A DNA stretch of 64,000 bases from the NCBI GenBank assembly GCA_965372355.1, contig CBDVBZ010000004.1:26003-90002 (forward strand), in the 5' to 3' direction. The position numbers and the translations under genes are program-made. Of this stretch, positions 38,208-46,873 are shown in pieces. This stretch comes from CBDVBZ01 sp965372355. GTDB taxonomy: Bacteria; Krumholzibacteriota; Krumholzibacteriia; WVZY01. The notes under the pieces were generated by a model. The model had not been told where the DNA came from. It searched no databases and saw nothing but the letters and a program-made list of their open reading frames with translations. The first letter of the stretch is position 1. Each line of letters begins with the position of its first letter.

Positions 38208-38675
38208 TCAGCCTTCCCACAGGTTCATCATCTCGACCAGCGCGAGAGCGCTATCCCACCCCTTGTTGCCCTTCCTGCCACCGGCGCGAGCCATCGCCTG
38301 GTCTGTATTCTCGGCGGTTACCACTCCATACGTAACCGGGATAGAACAGCTGGATGAAACCTCGGCTATGGAGAATATCACCGAGTCGCAAAGGTTGTCG
38401 AAGTGATTGGTTTCACCACGAATTATCGCTCCCAAACAGATCAGACCATCGTATTTCCCCGCGCTGCCGAGCTTGCGCGCCATCTGCGGCACCTCGAACG
38501 ATCCCGGCACCCAATATACATCAACGTCCGAAGAGTTGACGCCGTGTTTGATCACGCAGTCAACGGCGCTGTCGACGAGGCGTTTGGTTACGAAATCATT
38601 GAACCGCCCGGCTACGATTGCAACTTTTTTATCCGCGCCGTTGAGATCGGCCTCATGGATGTTTGGCGCCACCAT
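38208..38675 (-). CDS. ribH: 6,7-dimethyl-8-ribityllumazine synthase RibH
   Basis: Lumazine synthase of 155 residues that condenses the pyrimidine and the butanone phosphate to lumazine. Motifs seen are AGRFNDFVTKRL, WVPGSFEVPQMA and LGAIIRGETNHFD, the active-site residues of the family, followed by PVTYGVVTAENTDQAMARAG. The ATG overlaps the ribBA stop (TAATG), with AAGGAG just before it. Confidence 0.97.
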   Translation of the reverse strand: MVAPNIHEADLNGADKKVAIVAGRFNDFVTKRLVDSAVDCVIKHGVNSSDVDVYWVPGSFEVPQMARKLGSAGKYDGLICLGAIIRGETNHFDNLCDSVIFSIAEVSSSCSIPVTYGVVTAENTDQAMARAGGRKGNKGWDSALALVEMMNLWEG

Positions 38676-39919
38676 TACTCCTTGCGGTCCGTTCCGTTCA
38701 ACCGCTCCGCTTCGGGGAGACCGTGAAGAATATGGCCGAGTTTGTCGCGTTTTGTCGCCAGATAACGGATGTTGTTCCGGTTGGGCTGAACTTCAACCGC
38801 CACGCGTTCGACGATCTCTATCCCGTAGCCCTTCAACCCCACGACCTTCTTTGGGTTATTCGTGAGCAACCGCATTTTGCGTACCCCCAGATCACGCAGA
38901 ATCTGTGCCCCGATGCCATAGTCGCGGAGATCGGGTGCAAAACCGAGTTCCTCGTTCGCCTCCACCGTGTCACGGCCCTCGTCCTGTAGTGCGTACGCAC
39001 GGATCTTGTTCTCCAGGCCAATACCCCGTCCTTCCTGCCGCATGTAGAGAAGCACCCCTTTTCCGGCGCGCTCGATCTGCATGAGCGCCCTCTCCAGCTG
39101 GAGGCCGCAGTCACACCGCAACGACCCAAACAGATCTCCGGTGAGGCACTCCGAGTGGACCCGGACGAGGATAGGCTCCTCGACGTCGATCTCACCCTTG
39201 ACCAGCGCCACGTGCTGGGAGTTGTCCAGACGGTTCACATAGAGGTGAAGCATAAAAGTTCCATAGTTGGTAGGCAGGGTGGTGCTGGTCCTGTGTTCGA
39301 CCAGTTTCTCGTGTTTCCTGCGATACTCGATTAGATTCTGAATCGTGAGAATTTTGAGGCCGTGCTCCTCCGCCATGCGCTCGAGCTTTGGCAAACGCGC
39401 CATATGTCCGTCATCATCCATCACCTCGCAAAGCACTCCAGCAGGATCGAGACCGCACAACGCCGCGAGATCCACGGATGCCTCGGTGTGACCCGCGCGT
39501 CTCAAAACTCCTCCGGGAAACGCAGCGAGCGGGAAAATGTGCCCGGGACGCGCGAAATCCTCCGCTTGCGCATCCGGGTCGATTGCGGCACGGATCGTTT
39601 CCGCTCGGTCGAACGCACTGATACCTGATGTTGTTCCCTCTATGGCGTCTATCGACACGGTAAACGCGGTTCCCAGTTTGGCCGTATTCCTCGCCACCAT
39701 CGGTCCGAGATCGAGGGTGTCTAGCCGTTCGGGGGTAAGCGCCAGACAGATCAGCCCACGCGCGTGCTTCGCCATGAAGTTGATCTTGTCCGGTGTGGCC
39801 TTCACCGCAGGCAGGATCATATCCCCCTCGTTCTCGCGGGCCTCGTCATCGACGACGATGACGATGTTGCCCTGCTGCATCTCTTTAATTGCCTCTTCTA
39901 TGGTGCAGAAAACGCTCAT
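38675..39919 (-). CDS. ribBA: Bifunctional DHBP synthase / GTP cyclohydrolase II RibBA
   Basis: Two-domain riboflavin enzyme of 414 residues. The N-terminal half is 3,4-dihydroxy-2-butanone 4-phosphate synthase (DDEARENEGDM and later GHIFPLAAFPGGVLRRAGHTE). The C-terminal half is GTP cyclohydrolase II, with the zinc cysteines in SECLTGDLFGSLRCDCG and RQEGRGIGLENKI. The ATG at 39919 is preceded by GAGAGGTGG; an ATG three bases upstream is an alternative, and the frame to 39991 is not supported. Confidence 0.96.
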   Translation of the reverse strand: MSVFCTIEEAIKEMQQGNIVIVVDDEARENEGDMILPAVKATPDKINFMAKHARGLICLALTPERLDTLDLGPMVARNTAKLGTAFTVSIDAIEGTTSGISAFDRAETIRAAIDPDAQAEDFARPGHIFPLAAFPGGVLRRAGHTEASVDLAALCGLDPAGVLCEVMDDDGHMARLPKLERMAEEHGLKILTIQNLIEYRRKHEKLVEHRTSTTLPTNYGTFMLHLYVNRLDNSQHVALVKGEIDVEEPILVRVHSECLTGDLFGSLRCDCGLQLERALMQIERAGKGVLLYMRQEGRGIGLENKIRAYALQDEGRDTVEANEELGFAPDLRDYGIGAQILRDLGVRKMRLLTNNPKKVVGLKGYGIEIVERVAVEVQPNRNNIRYLATKRDKLGHILHGLPEAERLNGTDRKE

Positions 39920-39997
39920 CATTCCACCTCTCTGTAGCACCAGCACCCGGCGGCTCTCTGTAGCATCCGCTGGCTCTCTGGGGATATCCACGGGATG

Positions 39998-40639
39998 TCA
40001 CTCCGACGCTTGCTCCCCTTGGATGTTCATCAGGTAATGTCGTACATACTTGGCTATGATATCGATTTCCAGGTTCACCGGTGTGCCGGGCTCGTACTCG
40101 CTGACTATTGTTTCCTGCAACGTGTACGGGATGATCGTAATCGTAATCGTCCTGCCCGATCCAACCCCGGCGATCGTCAGACTCACGCCATCAACGGTTA
40201 TGGACCCTTTTTCAACTGCGTATACAAAAATTTCCTCGGGCATCTCGATGGTCAGGAAGCGGTCACTGAGATCCTTGCCTCCTGGATTCTCCCGGCCGAC
40301 CCTTTCGAAGGCCACAACCCGACCCATGCCATCGACGTGACCCTGCACGATGTGTCCCCCGAGCGCCGTGTCGGGCGTCGCCGCCGGTTCCAGGTTGACG
40401 GGGCTTCCCTCGTCGATGCTCCCGAGCGTGGTTCGGCTGAGCGACTCTCCCACGGCCGTAAACGCAAACGTGTCGTCGGCGACGGATTCTACCGTCATGC
40501 AAGCGCCGCTCACCGCGATGCTGTCACCGGGCGACAGCCGCTTCGCCAACTCGGTCGCTGAAATCGTGAATGTGTGACCAGCCGGGTTTTCCACCCGGCT
40601 CACCACCCGACCCATCGAACGTATTATTCCAGTAAACAT
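39998..40639 (-). CDS. ribE: Riboflavin synthase alpha subunit RibE
   Basis: Riboflavin synthase of 213 residues that dismutates two lumazines to riboflavin. The invariant start MFTGII and two lumazine-binding repeats are visible; the first repeat contains LSPGDSIAVSGACMTV and the second VEKGSITVDGVSLTI. The start lies 4 bases after the ribD stop, and its ribosome-binding site GAGGGACGG overlaps the ribD end. Confidence 0.96.
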   Translation of the reverse strand: MFTGIIRSMGRVVSRVENPAGHTFTISATELAKRLSPGDSIAVSGACMTVESVADDTFAFTAVGESLSRTTLGSIDEGSPVNLEPAATPDTALGGHIVQGHVDGMGRVVAFERVGRENPGGKDLSDRFLTIEMPEEIFVYAVEKGSITVDGVSLTIAGVGSGRTITITIIPYTLQETIVSEYEPGTPVNLEIDIIAKYVRHYLMNIQGEQASE

Positions 40640-40643
40640 TCAA

Positions 40644-41807
40644 TCACCGTCCCTCAACCAGACAATCGGTTATTCCTGTGTAGGTTTTTCTCTTCAAGTA
40701 GCTTATCAAGACATCCTGCCCAAAGCTCTCCACACCGGCCAGAACCGCGTCACCCGGGTCGACGAGCGAGTTGACCAGAGTCACACCTTCCGGACCAAAA
40801 ACTCCCGGGGACACGAACAACCGCAGGGCATCCCATGTCTCGCTCCCAAGGAAGCTCGTCAGCACATCTGCGCCACCCTCGACAAGGATGCTCGAGATAC
40901 CCCACTCCGTCATCGTCTTTATCGCCAGTGTCTCGTCGACACGGTCGCCGCGTTTGTCACATCGAAGCACGGCGCCGCCACCGGCCTCGATCGCCCGAAA
41001 CTTGTCGCCCGCTGGCTCCTCTCCGGTGATAACCAGGAAGCGCCGCCCTTCCTCCAGCCACCGGTAATCCGCCGGAAAACGAAAACGCGTATCCAGCACG
41101 ACCGGCGCTGGATTCTGAACACCGTCGAGCGTTCGACAGTCGAGGCGCGGCCGGTCGACGAGGAGTGTGTTGATGCCAATCAGCACTCCCTCGTGCGTTG
41201 CCCGGAGACGATGGACAAAGACCTGCGACTCCATCCCGGTAATGCTGTCCCGCGCCCCGGGCCGTGACGCGATCCGTCCGTCCCAAGTCGACGCCACCTT
41301 GATCGTCACGGCGCAACCCAGGTTCATCATCCGCTTGAAATACGGCAGATTAAGGAGAATCGCCCGTGCCGCTCGGCGACCGACATCCACCCGGATTCCC
41401 CGTGAGCGGAGCGCTTCGATCCCCAGACCGTCCATCCGCGGATCGGGATCGGCCGCGCACACAACGACCCGCTCGACACCACTGCCAATGATGCGGCCGA
41501 CACAGGGTGGCGTCTTGCCCTGATGGGTACACGGCTCGAGTGTGACATACAACGTCGCACCCCGTGCCCGCTCCCCGGCCCGGTCCAACGCCACGGTCTC
41601 GGCGTGGGCCAGGCCAAAGGCCTCGTGATAACCTTCGCCCACGATCCGGCCATCTCTTGCGACGACGGCCCCAACCATCGGGTTCGCCAGCGTCTTACCG
41701 GACCCGAGCCACGCCAGATCGATCGCCCGGTCCAGATAGAAATCATCGACCGTCGACGAAACGCTCGGCGTCGAGGGTCCTGATCCCTCTGGCAGAATTC
41801 GGTTCAT
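40644..41807 (-). CDS. ribD: Bifunctional pyrimidine deaminase/reductase RibD
   Basis: First gene of the riboflavin operon, 387 residues. The N-terminal deaminase has the zinc motif HAETVAL and PCTHQGKTPPC; the C-terminal reductase has KVASTWDGRIA, LIGINTLLVDRPRL and ILVEGGADVLTSFL. The ATG at 41807 has GGGTGG 5 bases upstream; an in-frame GTG at 41816 lies inside that ribosome-binding site and is unlikely. Control by the upstream FMN riboswitch is expected. Confidence 0.95.
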   Translation of the reverse strand: MNRILPEGSGPSTPSVSSTVDDFYLDRAIDLAWLGSGKTLANPMVGAVVARDGRIVGEGYHEAFGLAHAETVALDRAGERARGATLYVTLEPCTHQGKTPPCVGRIIGSGVERVVVCAADPDPRMDGLGIEALRSRGIRVDVGRRAARAILLNLPYFKRMMNLGCAVTIKVASTWDGRIASRPGARDSITGMESQVFVHRLRATHEGVLIGINTLLVDRPRLDCRTLDGVQNPAPVVLDTRFRFPADYRWLEEGRRFLVITGEEPAGDKFRAIEAGGGAVLRCDKRGDRVDETLAIKTMTEWGISSILVEGGADVLTSFLGSETWDALRLFVSPGVFGPEGVTLVNSLVDPGDAVLAGVESFGQDVLISYLKRKTYTGITDCLVEGR

Positions 41808-41816
41808 TCGTTCCAC

Positions 41817-41947
41817 CCGGCGTCAGGAGACGCCAGTTTACAAGTACCTGGGCAATGTGTGTGGAAAACTGGGGGTACGAAGAAAGCTCGACCCACGCAC
41901 AACTCCGCGCGAGGGCCCGCGAGTAGCGGACACATCCGTGCAACAAA
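41817..41947 (-). promoter_or_regulatory. Expression platform of the FMN riboswitch
   Basis: Three pairings are visible in the RNA. First, CTCGCGGGC-containing bases 41915-41924 are perfectly complementary over 10 bases to aptamer bases 42014-42023. Second, CCAGTTT (41866-41872) pairs with AAACTGG (41833-41839). Third, GGCGTC-TCCT-GACGCC (41819-41834) forms a hairpin that directly abuts the ribD ribosome-binding site (41813-41818) and shares two bases with the second stem. No T-tract terminator is seen, which favours control of translation. This is inference from complementarity. Confidence 0.55.
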
Positions 41948-42063
41948 CCTTCTCCCATCCAGACTTTAACTGTCGGCTCCGTGATTCCAACGGATCAGTG
42001 AGCGCATGCGCTCACTCGCGGGCTTTGACCGCCGGTGGGGACTTTCACCCCGCCCCGAAGGTT
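41948..42063 (-). ncRNA. FMN riboswitch (RFN element)
   Basis: On the minus strand the full RFN consensus is present in order: CCTTCGGGGCGGGGTGAAAG, TCCCCACCGGCGGT, AGCCCGCGAGTGAGCG, a variable GCATGC-centred hairpin, GATCCGTTGGAATC, GGAGCCGACAGTTAAAGTC and finally TGGATGGGAGAAGG. These are the conserved single-stranded and helical blocks of the six-helix FMN aptamer. It precedes ribD and follows a strong promoter, as expected for feedback control of riboflavin synthesis. Confidence 0.97.
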
Positions 42064-42075
42064 TTCTCACGTAAT

Positions 42076-42103
42076 ATATTACGCCGTTCCGCGCCAATGT
42101 CAA
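42076..42103 (-). promoter_or_regulatory. Sigma70 promoter of the riboflavin operon
   Basis: On the minus strand a consensus TTGACA (42098-42103) is followed after 16 bases by TAATAT (42076-42081). A start near 42068 would begin the transcript directly at the FMN aptamer. The -10 box is part of a 14-base perfect palindrome, CGTAATATATTACG (42070-42083). Confidence 0.8.
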
Positions 42104-42129
42104 GCCCCCTCGGGGCCCGTCAGGACGGA

Positions 42130-42322
42130 CACGGGGCACGGCGAGCGCTCGAACGGATATTTCGAGCAAGCGCCGAGTCCGGCGCGCTGTCGCCAGCTTG
42201 GCGGCCGAGCGGACCCGGAGACAGCCTGGAGATGGCCACGTACGCCACGAGCGAGGTCGCGGCGAGCCCTCTTTCAGAGGACAGGCGAGACATGAAGCGA
42301 GGGTGGCTCGCCGTGTCCCGTG
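42130..42322. other. Palindrome-rich non-coding interval between ftsY and the rib promoter
   Basis: No coding sequence is convincing here. The ends are a 17-base inverted repeat with one mismatch: CACGGGGCACGGCGAGC (42130-42146) and the complement of CACGGGACACGGCGAGC (42306-42322). Inside are several small stems: CTCGAA/TTCGAG (42149-42167), GCGCCG/CGGCGC (42170-42185), GCTGTC/GACAGC (42186-42225) enclosing CGCCA/TGGCG, and CCTCT/AGAGG (about 42269-42281). This resembles a structured RNA gene or a small inverted-repeat element. It did not match what I know of RNase P, tmRNA, 6S or SRP RNA signatures. No target-site duplication is obvious. Confidence 0.4.
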
Positions 42323-42330
42323 CGCCGAGA

Positions 42331-43218
42331 CTAGCCGGAGAGGAGGGCGTCTACGAAGTCGGGGGCGGAGAATTCGGAGAAGTCGTCGACCGATTCACCG
42401 GCGCCGATGAATTTGACGGGGATGCCAAGGACTTGTTTGATGGCGATCACCATCCCGCCCTTTGCCGTGCTGTCGAGTTTCGTAAGAATGATGCCGTCGG
42501 TCTCCACATTCTTCGCAAACTCCCTGGCCTGGTGGAGGCTATTCTGTCCGAGCGTGGCATCGAGCGTTAGATAGGTATCAATCGCATCGTCGCTGAGAAC
42601 CTTTCCGCAGACCCGCTTGATCTTCTTGAGTTCCTCCATCAGGTTGGTGCGCGTGTGCAACCGTCCCGCCGTGTCAATGATCACATAGTCCAGGCCTCGA
42701 GCCTTTGCCGCCGTGCAGGCGTCAAAGGCAACTGCCGCCGGATCGGAACCCTCGTCGTGTCCGATGATCTCCAGACCGAGCCGTTCCGCCCACAGGCTCA
42801 GCTGATCCTTCGCCGCCGCGCGGAATGTATCACCGGCGGCCAATAGCACTTTCTTGCCCTGCTTTTCGTAGTGCCTTGCAAGTTTCGCGACGCTCGTCGT
42901 TTTGCCGACTCCGTTCACACCGACAACAACAACGGCCCTCGGCCAGGACGTGACCGCCGCCCCGTCATCATCACCCTCACCGAGGAGCCGGAGAAACTCA
43001 TCCCTCAAGAACTCCATGTGATCCGTGCGATCGCGGCGCGACTTGAGATCATCCATAAAACGCTCACACGCCTCGACACCAATGTCCGACCCGAGCAACA
43101 GTTCTTCGATCGTATCCTCGTCCTCCTGGCTGAGCGCCGATCCTCGGCCGAAGACCCGGATCAGGGGAGACACGAGGCTCTCCCTCGTCTTTCGCAACTT
43201 GGATTTGAGATCAAACAT
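42331..43218 (-). CDS. ftsY: Signal recognition particle receptor FtsY
   Basis: SRP-family GTPase of 295 residues that docks ribosome-SRP complexes at the membrane. It has a short N domain, the P-loop GVNGVGKTTS near 100-109, DTAGRLHT, TKLDSTAKGG, and the closing GAGESVDDFSEF segment typical of FtsY. The long acidic A domain of E. coli is absent, as in many phyla. It follows smc after 12 bases; the smc-ftsY pair is common in bacteria. Confidence 0.96.
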   Translation of the reverse strand: MFDLKSKLRKTRESLVSPLIRVFGRGSALSQEDEDTIEELLLGSDIGVEACERFMDDLKSRRDRTDHMEFLRDEFLRLLGEGDDDGAAVTSWPRAVVVVGVNGVGKTTSVAKLARHYEKQGKKVLLAAGDTFRAAAKDQLSLWAERLGLEIIGHDEGSDPAAVAFDACTAAKARGLDYVIIDTAGRLHTRTNLMEELKKIKRVCGKVLSDDAIDTYLTLDATLGQNSLHQAREFAKNVETDGIILTKLDSTAKGGMVIAIKQVLGIPVKFIGAGESVDDFSEFSAPDFVDALLSG

Positions 43219-43230
43219 ACGACTGTGAGG

Positions 43231-46200
43231 TTAGGCGGGCACCTCTTCGGGCGCTGGTTCTTCCGCGGGCGAGCTCCGGCGGGCAACTCCCATGTCCTGG
43301 AATTCGTCAACATCACCGATGTGCACAGACACCATACGCGAGACACCAGGCTCCTGCATGGTTACACCGTAGAGGTGGTTTGCCGCTTCCATCGTCTTTT
43401 TGTTGTGCGTGATGACGATGAATTGCACTCGATCGGTGAACGACCGCAGCATGTTGATGAACCGCCCGATATTCGCGTCGTCCAGCGGTGCGTCCACCTC
43501 ATCAAAAACGCAGAACGGACTCGGTTTGACGAGATAGATAGCAAATAGCAGCGAAAGCGCAACGAGCGCGCGCTCGCCTCCGGACAGGCTGGAGATATCG
43601 TGAAGCCTCTTGCCCTTGGGGTTGGCCACCAACTTGATATTCGCTTCGAGGGGATCGTCCGAGTCAACAAACTGGAGATCCGCCTCTCCGCCGTCGAATA
43701 GAATCGAGAACGTCTTCTTGAAATTGTTCCTCACAAGCTCGAATGTTTCGTTGAGCCGACGCCGCGCCTCTCTGTTGATTCGGCGGATCGCCTGTATGAG
43801 CGCATCCTTGGCCTCGTCGAGATCCTGCTTCTGTTTGGTCAAGAAATCGAAGCGCTCCTTCTTTGCCTCGTACTCCTCGAGGGCCAGCATGTTGACCGGG
43901 CCGATCGTCTCCAGCTTGTGCCTCAACGTGGCTAGCGCATCATCATCGAAATCTTCCCACTCGGAAGCGTCGAACAGACCACGGTTCTTTACATACGGCT
44001 CCAGATCCTGATCAAAACTATCCCTGGCCTTTTCCAGGAGGCTCAAGATTCGAGTATCGACGGTCGCCAGCTCGAGGTCACATCGTTGAAGATTCTCTTT
44101 CTTCTCGTCGCGCTGTGTTTTCAGCTCCTTGAGCTCTTTTTCGATTCCCTCCGCTTGCTCCTTCACCACATCGTAGCTGGACTTGACCTCCTCGATCTCC
44201 TTCTCGATGGTCTCAACTCGCCCGTGGTGCTCGGCGATCTCGCTCTTAGAGCCTTCGATCTCGGACTCGGCGGAGGTTATCTCATCGCGGCAACGACTCG
44301 CATCCTCCTCGCGCGTGCGTATCAATTCATTCAGCTCGCCGTCGAGCATCTCCGCGTTGTTCAACTTCTCCCTGGCCATGGCAATCTCACCGGTGGTCGT
44401 CGCCACCTCGAGCCGCAGCTCGGAGGTCACGCGGGCGAGTGCTTCCTTCTGCTTCTCGAGTTCGTCCACGCGGCCCTCGAGGCCAATGAGCTCCTCATCC
44501 GTCGGCAGGTCTCTGTTGGCATCCTCGGGATCCGGTTGTGAGGCCAGACTCGCGAGAATCTCCTCGATACCCCTCGCGCTTTCCACGAGCGAAATATTGA
44601 CCAACCCCAGCTTCTCCATGATCCTCGTGCGCTCGATCTCGTCCTGACGCTGCTCCTCGCTTGCGGTCGCGAGTTCCGCCTCCGCAGGACCCAAACGCCG
44701 TTTCGAATGCTCGACGGTTTCCAGCAGGCGGGAGCGCTCGGCGCCCAACCACTCCTTGCGCCGGCGCAGCGTCGATCCCCTCTTCTCCAACCTCCTGATG
44801 GCCGTCCCAAGCTCGTTGATCTTGCTCTCGTACTCCAACAGCGTCATATCGATGTCCTCGGTGTCCCCTACGAGGATCCGTCCGACGCCATCGAAGAAAA
44901 CACCGTCGAGCGTCGCCACTCTGATCTCGGAATCCTCCTGCATGACCTCGATGGCCGTATCGATATCCGCGACCACGGCAACATTGGCGAGCTGCGGTTT
45001 GAGATAATCCGTCACCATATCCCCGCCACCCAGGAAGTCCAGTGCCGTACCCAGCACCTTGCCGTGTGCGAAGAACCGGCGGTTGCCGTTGCCATTGCCA
45101 TTGCCGTCCGGATACAGGAACTGCGCCCTCCCTCCGCCGCTGCTGCGGATCTCACGCACACAATCCAGCGCATCCTCCCGGCTTCCGGTCATCAGACTCT
45201 GGAGAATCGGCGACAAACACGCTTCAAAGGCCTTGCGGTACTTCCGATCCACCCTCACATGGTCTGCGAGAATCCCTTTGACTCGGGAATTATCAGCGAG
45301 CACGCCTCGACCATTGCCGTGTTCGTGTCTGATGCGCTCGAGATAGTCCCTTTTCTCCTTGAGGCGATGGACCTCGATTCTGGCCTCGGAGTCGGAGGTC
45401 TCACACCTGGCCGTCAGCTCCACAATCCTCTCGGATTGACGGAGCGACTCATCGACCACGCGGTTGAGTTCGGAGATTCTGGCCCGGTGGTCATCGTTCT
45501 CGCGGGTACGGCGCTCCAGCTTTTGGCCGACCGTCTTCTTTTCTGCCTCGAGCTGCAGCCGCAGGCCATCTTCCCTGCGTTTTTTCTCATTGAGTTCGGT
45601 AAGACGTACCTCATAGTGATCGCGCATCCCACGACGCCGCGCCGTCTCGCGGACAATATCCAGTGTGAGCTGTTTTTGGGCTTGATGCTGGCTCTTCAGC
45701 GTATCGAGTTCCCCGCGGGCGCCCTCCAGCAACCCTTCCTGCCTGGACAATTCCAGCTTGCTGGCCTCGAACTCGGTCTCCTTGCCTTCAACAATGCCGC
45801 GATGGTTAACCAGTTCTTCGGCCAGCGTTCCGAGCTTGGTAGTCGCGCGCTGTATCTCTTCCTCGTCTTCCGTGATACGGTTCCTCCTGCTGCTGATACG
45901 CTCGAGCAGGATAGCGATCCGCTCTTCGCGCTGCTGCAGAGATTGACTGAGCTCGTACCGGTTTTCGTGGAGATCCTGGAGCCGACGCTCGAATTCCGCG
46001 CCGCGTATCCTTGCCGTCTGAAAACGATCTTCCCTAACCGTGATTTCGTGTTCATCGGCGAGCGTTATGCTCTCGTGATGCGACTTCTCCGCCTTGACCT
46101 GATCGCTCTTCTCAAGGAACTCGAACAAGGAGCGTTTGATCAGAACCGCCTCCATCTTCCCCACTTTTTCCTTGAGCCGCGTGAAGCGTCTTGCCTTGCC

Positions 46201-46827
46201 AACCTGATAATGGAGTGAGCGCACCTCCTTATCGAGTTCTGCCAGAAGATCGCCGAGCCGAAGCAGGTCGGCCTCCGTGCGGCTGATCTTTCTAAGAGCC
46301 TCCTCGCGCTGCACTCTGTACCGCATCACCCCCGCCGCTTCCTCCAGGAGAAACCGCTTATCCTGATCCTTGTCGCTTATCACGGAGTCGACCATCTCCC
46401 TTTCGATGATCGAGTACGTGTGGCTTCCCAATCCGCTATCGATCAGGAGGCCCTTGATGTCCTTGAGACGGGCCAGTTCACCGTTTATGTAGTACTCACT
46501 CACACCGCTGCGGTAGAGCTTTCTCTCAATCGTTACCTCATCGTAGTCGAGCGGCAGGGCGTGGTCCAAATTGGACAACGTCATACGAACCTCGGCCATG
46601 CCAATAGGCTTGCGGAGCTTCGTCCCGTTGAAAATGACGTTCTCCATCTTTGTGTTTCTCAACAACCGTGTCTTCTGTTCCCCCAACACCCAGCGTATGG
46701 CATCGACGATGTTTGTCTTGCCGCAACCGTTCGGCCCGAGAACGGCGGTAATACCCGGCGCAAAGTCCATCTGCAGACGATTCATGAAGGACTTGAAGCC
46801 CGATATCTCGATTCTATTGAGATTCAA
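43231..46827 (-). CDS. smc: Chromosome segregation protein SMC
   Basis: Condensin ATPase of 1198 residues. The N-terminal head has ISGFKSF and the Walker A GPNGCGKTN (about 32-40). Two long coiled coils flank a hinge (about 510-640), and the C-terminal head has LSGGERALVALSLLFA and the Walker B segment FCVFDEVDAPLDDAN. Within the hinge a DGNGNGNGNRR stretch is encoded by four near-identical six-base units (45082-45105). The start is TTG at 46827 with GGAGG 8 bases upstream. ScpA and ScpB are not in the window. Confidence 0.96.
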   Translation of the reverse strand: MNLNRIEISGFKSFMNRLQMDFAPGITAVLGPNGCGKTNIVDAIRWVLGEQKTRLLRNTKMENVIFNGTKLRKPIGMAEVRMTLSNLDHALPLDYDEVTIERKLYRSGVSEYYINGELARLKDIKGLLIDSGLGSHTYSIIEREMVDSVISDKDQDKRFLLEEAAGVMRYRVQREEALRKISRTEADLLRLGDLLAELDKEVRSLHYQVGKARRFTRLKEKVGKMEAVLIKRSLFEFLEKSDQVKAEKSHHESITLADEHEITVREDRFQTARIRGAEFERRLQDLHENRYELSQSLQQREERIAILLERISSRRNRITEDEEEIQRATTKLGTLAEELVNHRGIVEGKETEFEASKLELSRQEGLLEGARGELDTLKSQHQAQKQLTLDIVRETARRRGMRDHYEVRLTELNEKKRREDGLRLQLEAEKKTVGQKLERRTRENDDHRARISELNRVVDESLRQSERIVELTARCETSDSEARIEVHRLKEKRDYLERIRHEHGNGRGVLADNSRVKGILADHVRVDRKYRKAFEACLSPILQSLMTGSREDALDCVREIRSSGGGRAQFLYPDGNGNGNGNRRFFAHGKVLGTALDFLGGGDMVTDYLKPQLANVAVVADIDTAIEVMQEDSEIRVATLDGVFFDGVGRILVGDTEDIDMTLLEYESKINELGTAIRRLEKRGSTLRRRKEWLGAERSRLLETVEHSKRRLGPAEAELATASEEQRQDEIERTRIMEKLGLVNISLVESARGIEEILASLASQPDPEDANRDLPTDEELIGLEGRVDELEKQKEALARVTSELRLEVATTTGEIAMAREKLNNAEMLDGELNELIRTREEDASRCRDEITSAESEIEGSKSEIAEHHGRVETIEKEIEEVKSSYDVVKEQAEGIEKELKELKTQRDEKKENLQRCDLELATVDTRILSLLEKARDSFDQDLEPYVKNRGLFDASEWEDFDDDALATLRHKLETIGPVNMLALEEYEAKKERFDFLTKQKQDLDEAKDALIQAIRRINREARRRLNETFELVRNNFKKTFSILFDGGEADLQFVDSDDPLEANIKLVANPKGKRLHDISSLSGGERALVALSLLFAIYLVKPSPFCVFDEVDAPLDDANIGRFINMLRSFTDRVQFIVITHNKKTMEAANHLYGVTMQEPGVSRMVSVHIGDVDEFQDMGVARRSSPAEEPAPEEVPA

Positions 46828-46873
46828 GAACCAACCCTCCAGGGTGGATCGGTGAGAAGCTGAACATTCGAAT

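Noticed and set aside
42105..42330. SRP RNA, RNase P RNA, tmRNA or 6S RNA next to ftsY
   Set aside because: None of the conserved signature strings of these RNAs could be found on either strand, so no named RNA is assigned.
44707..46218. 503-codon open frame on the plus strand
   Set aside because: Antisense of smc. The hydrophobic look comes from reverse complement of coiled-coil codons; no domain seen.
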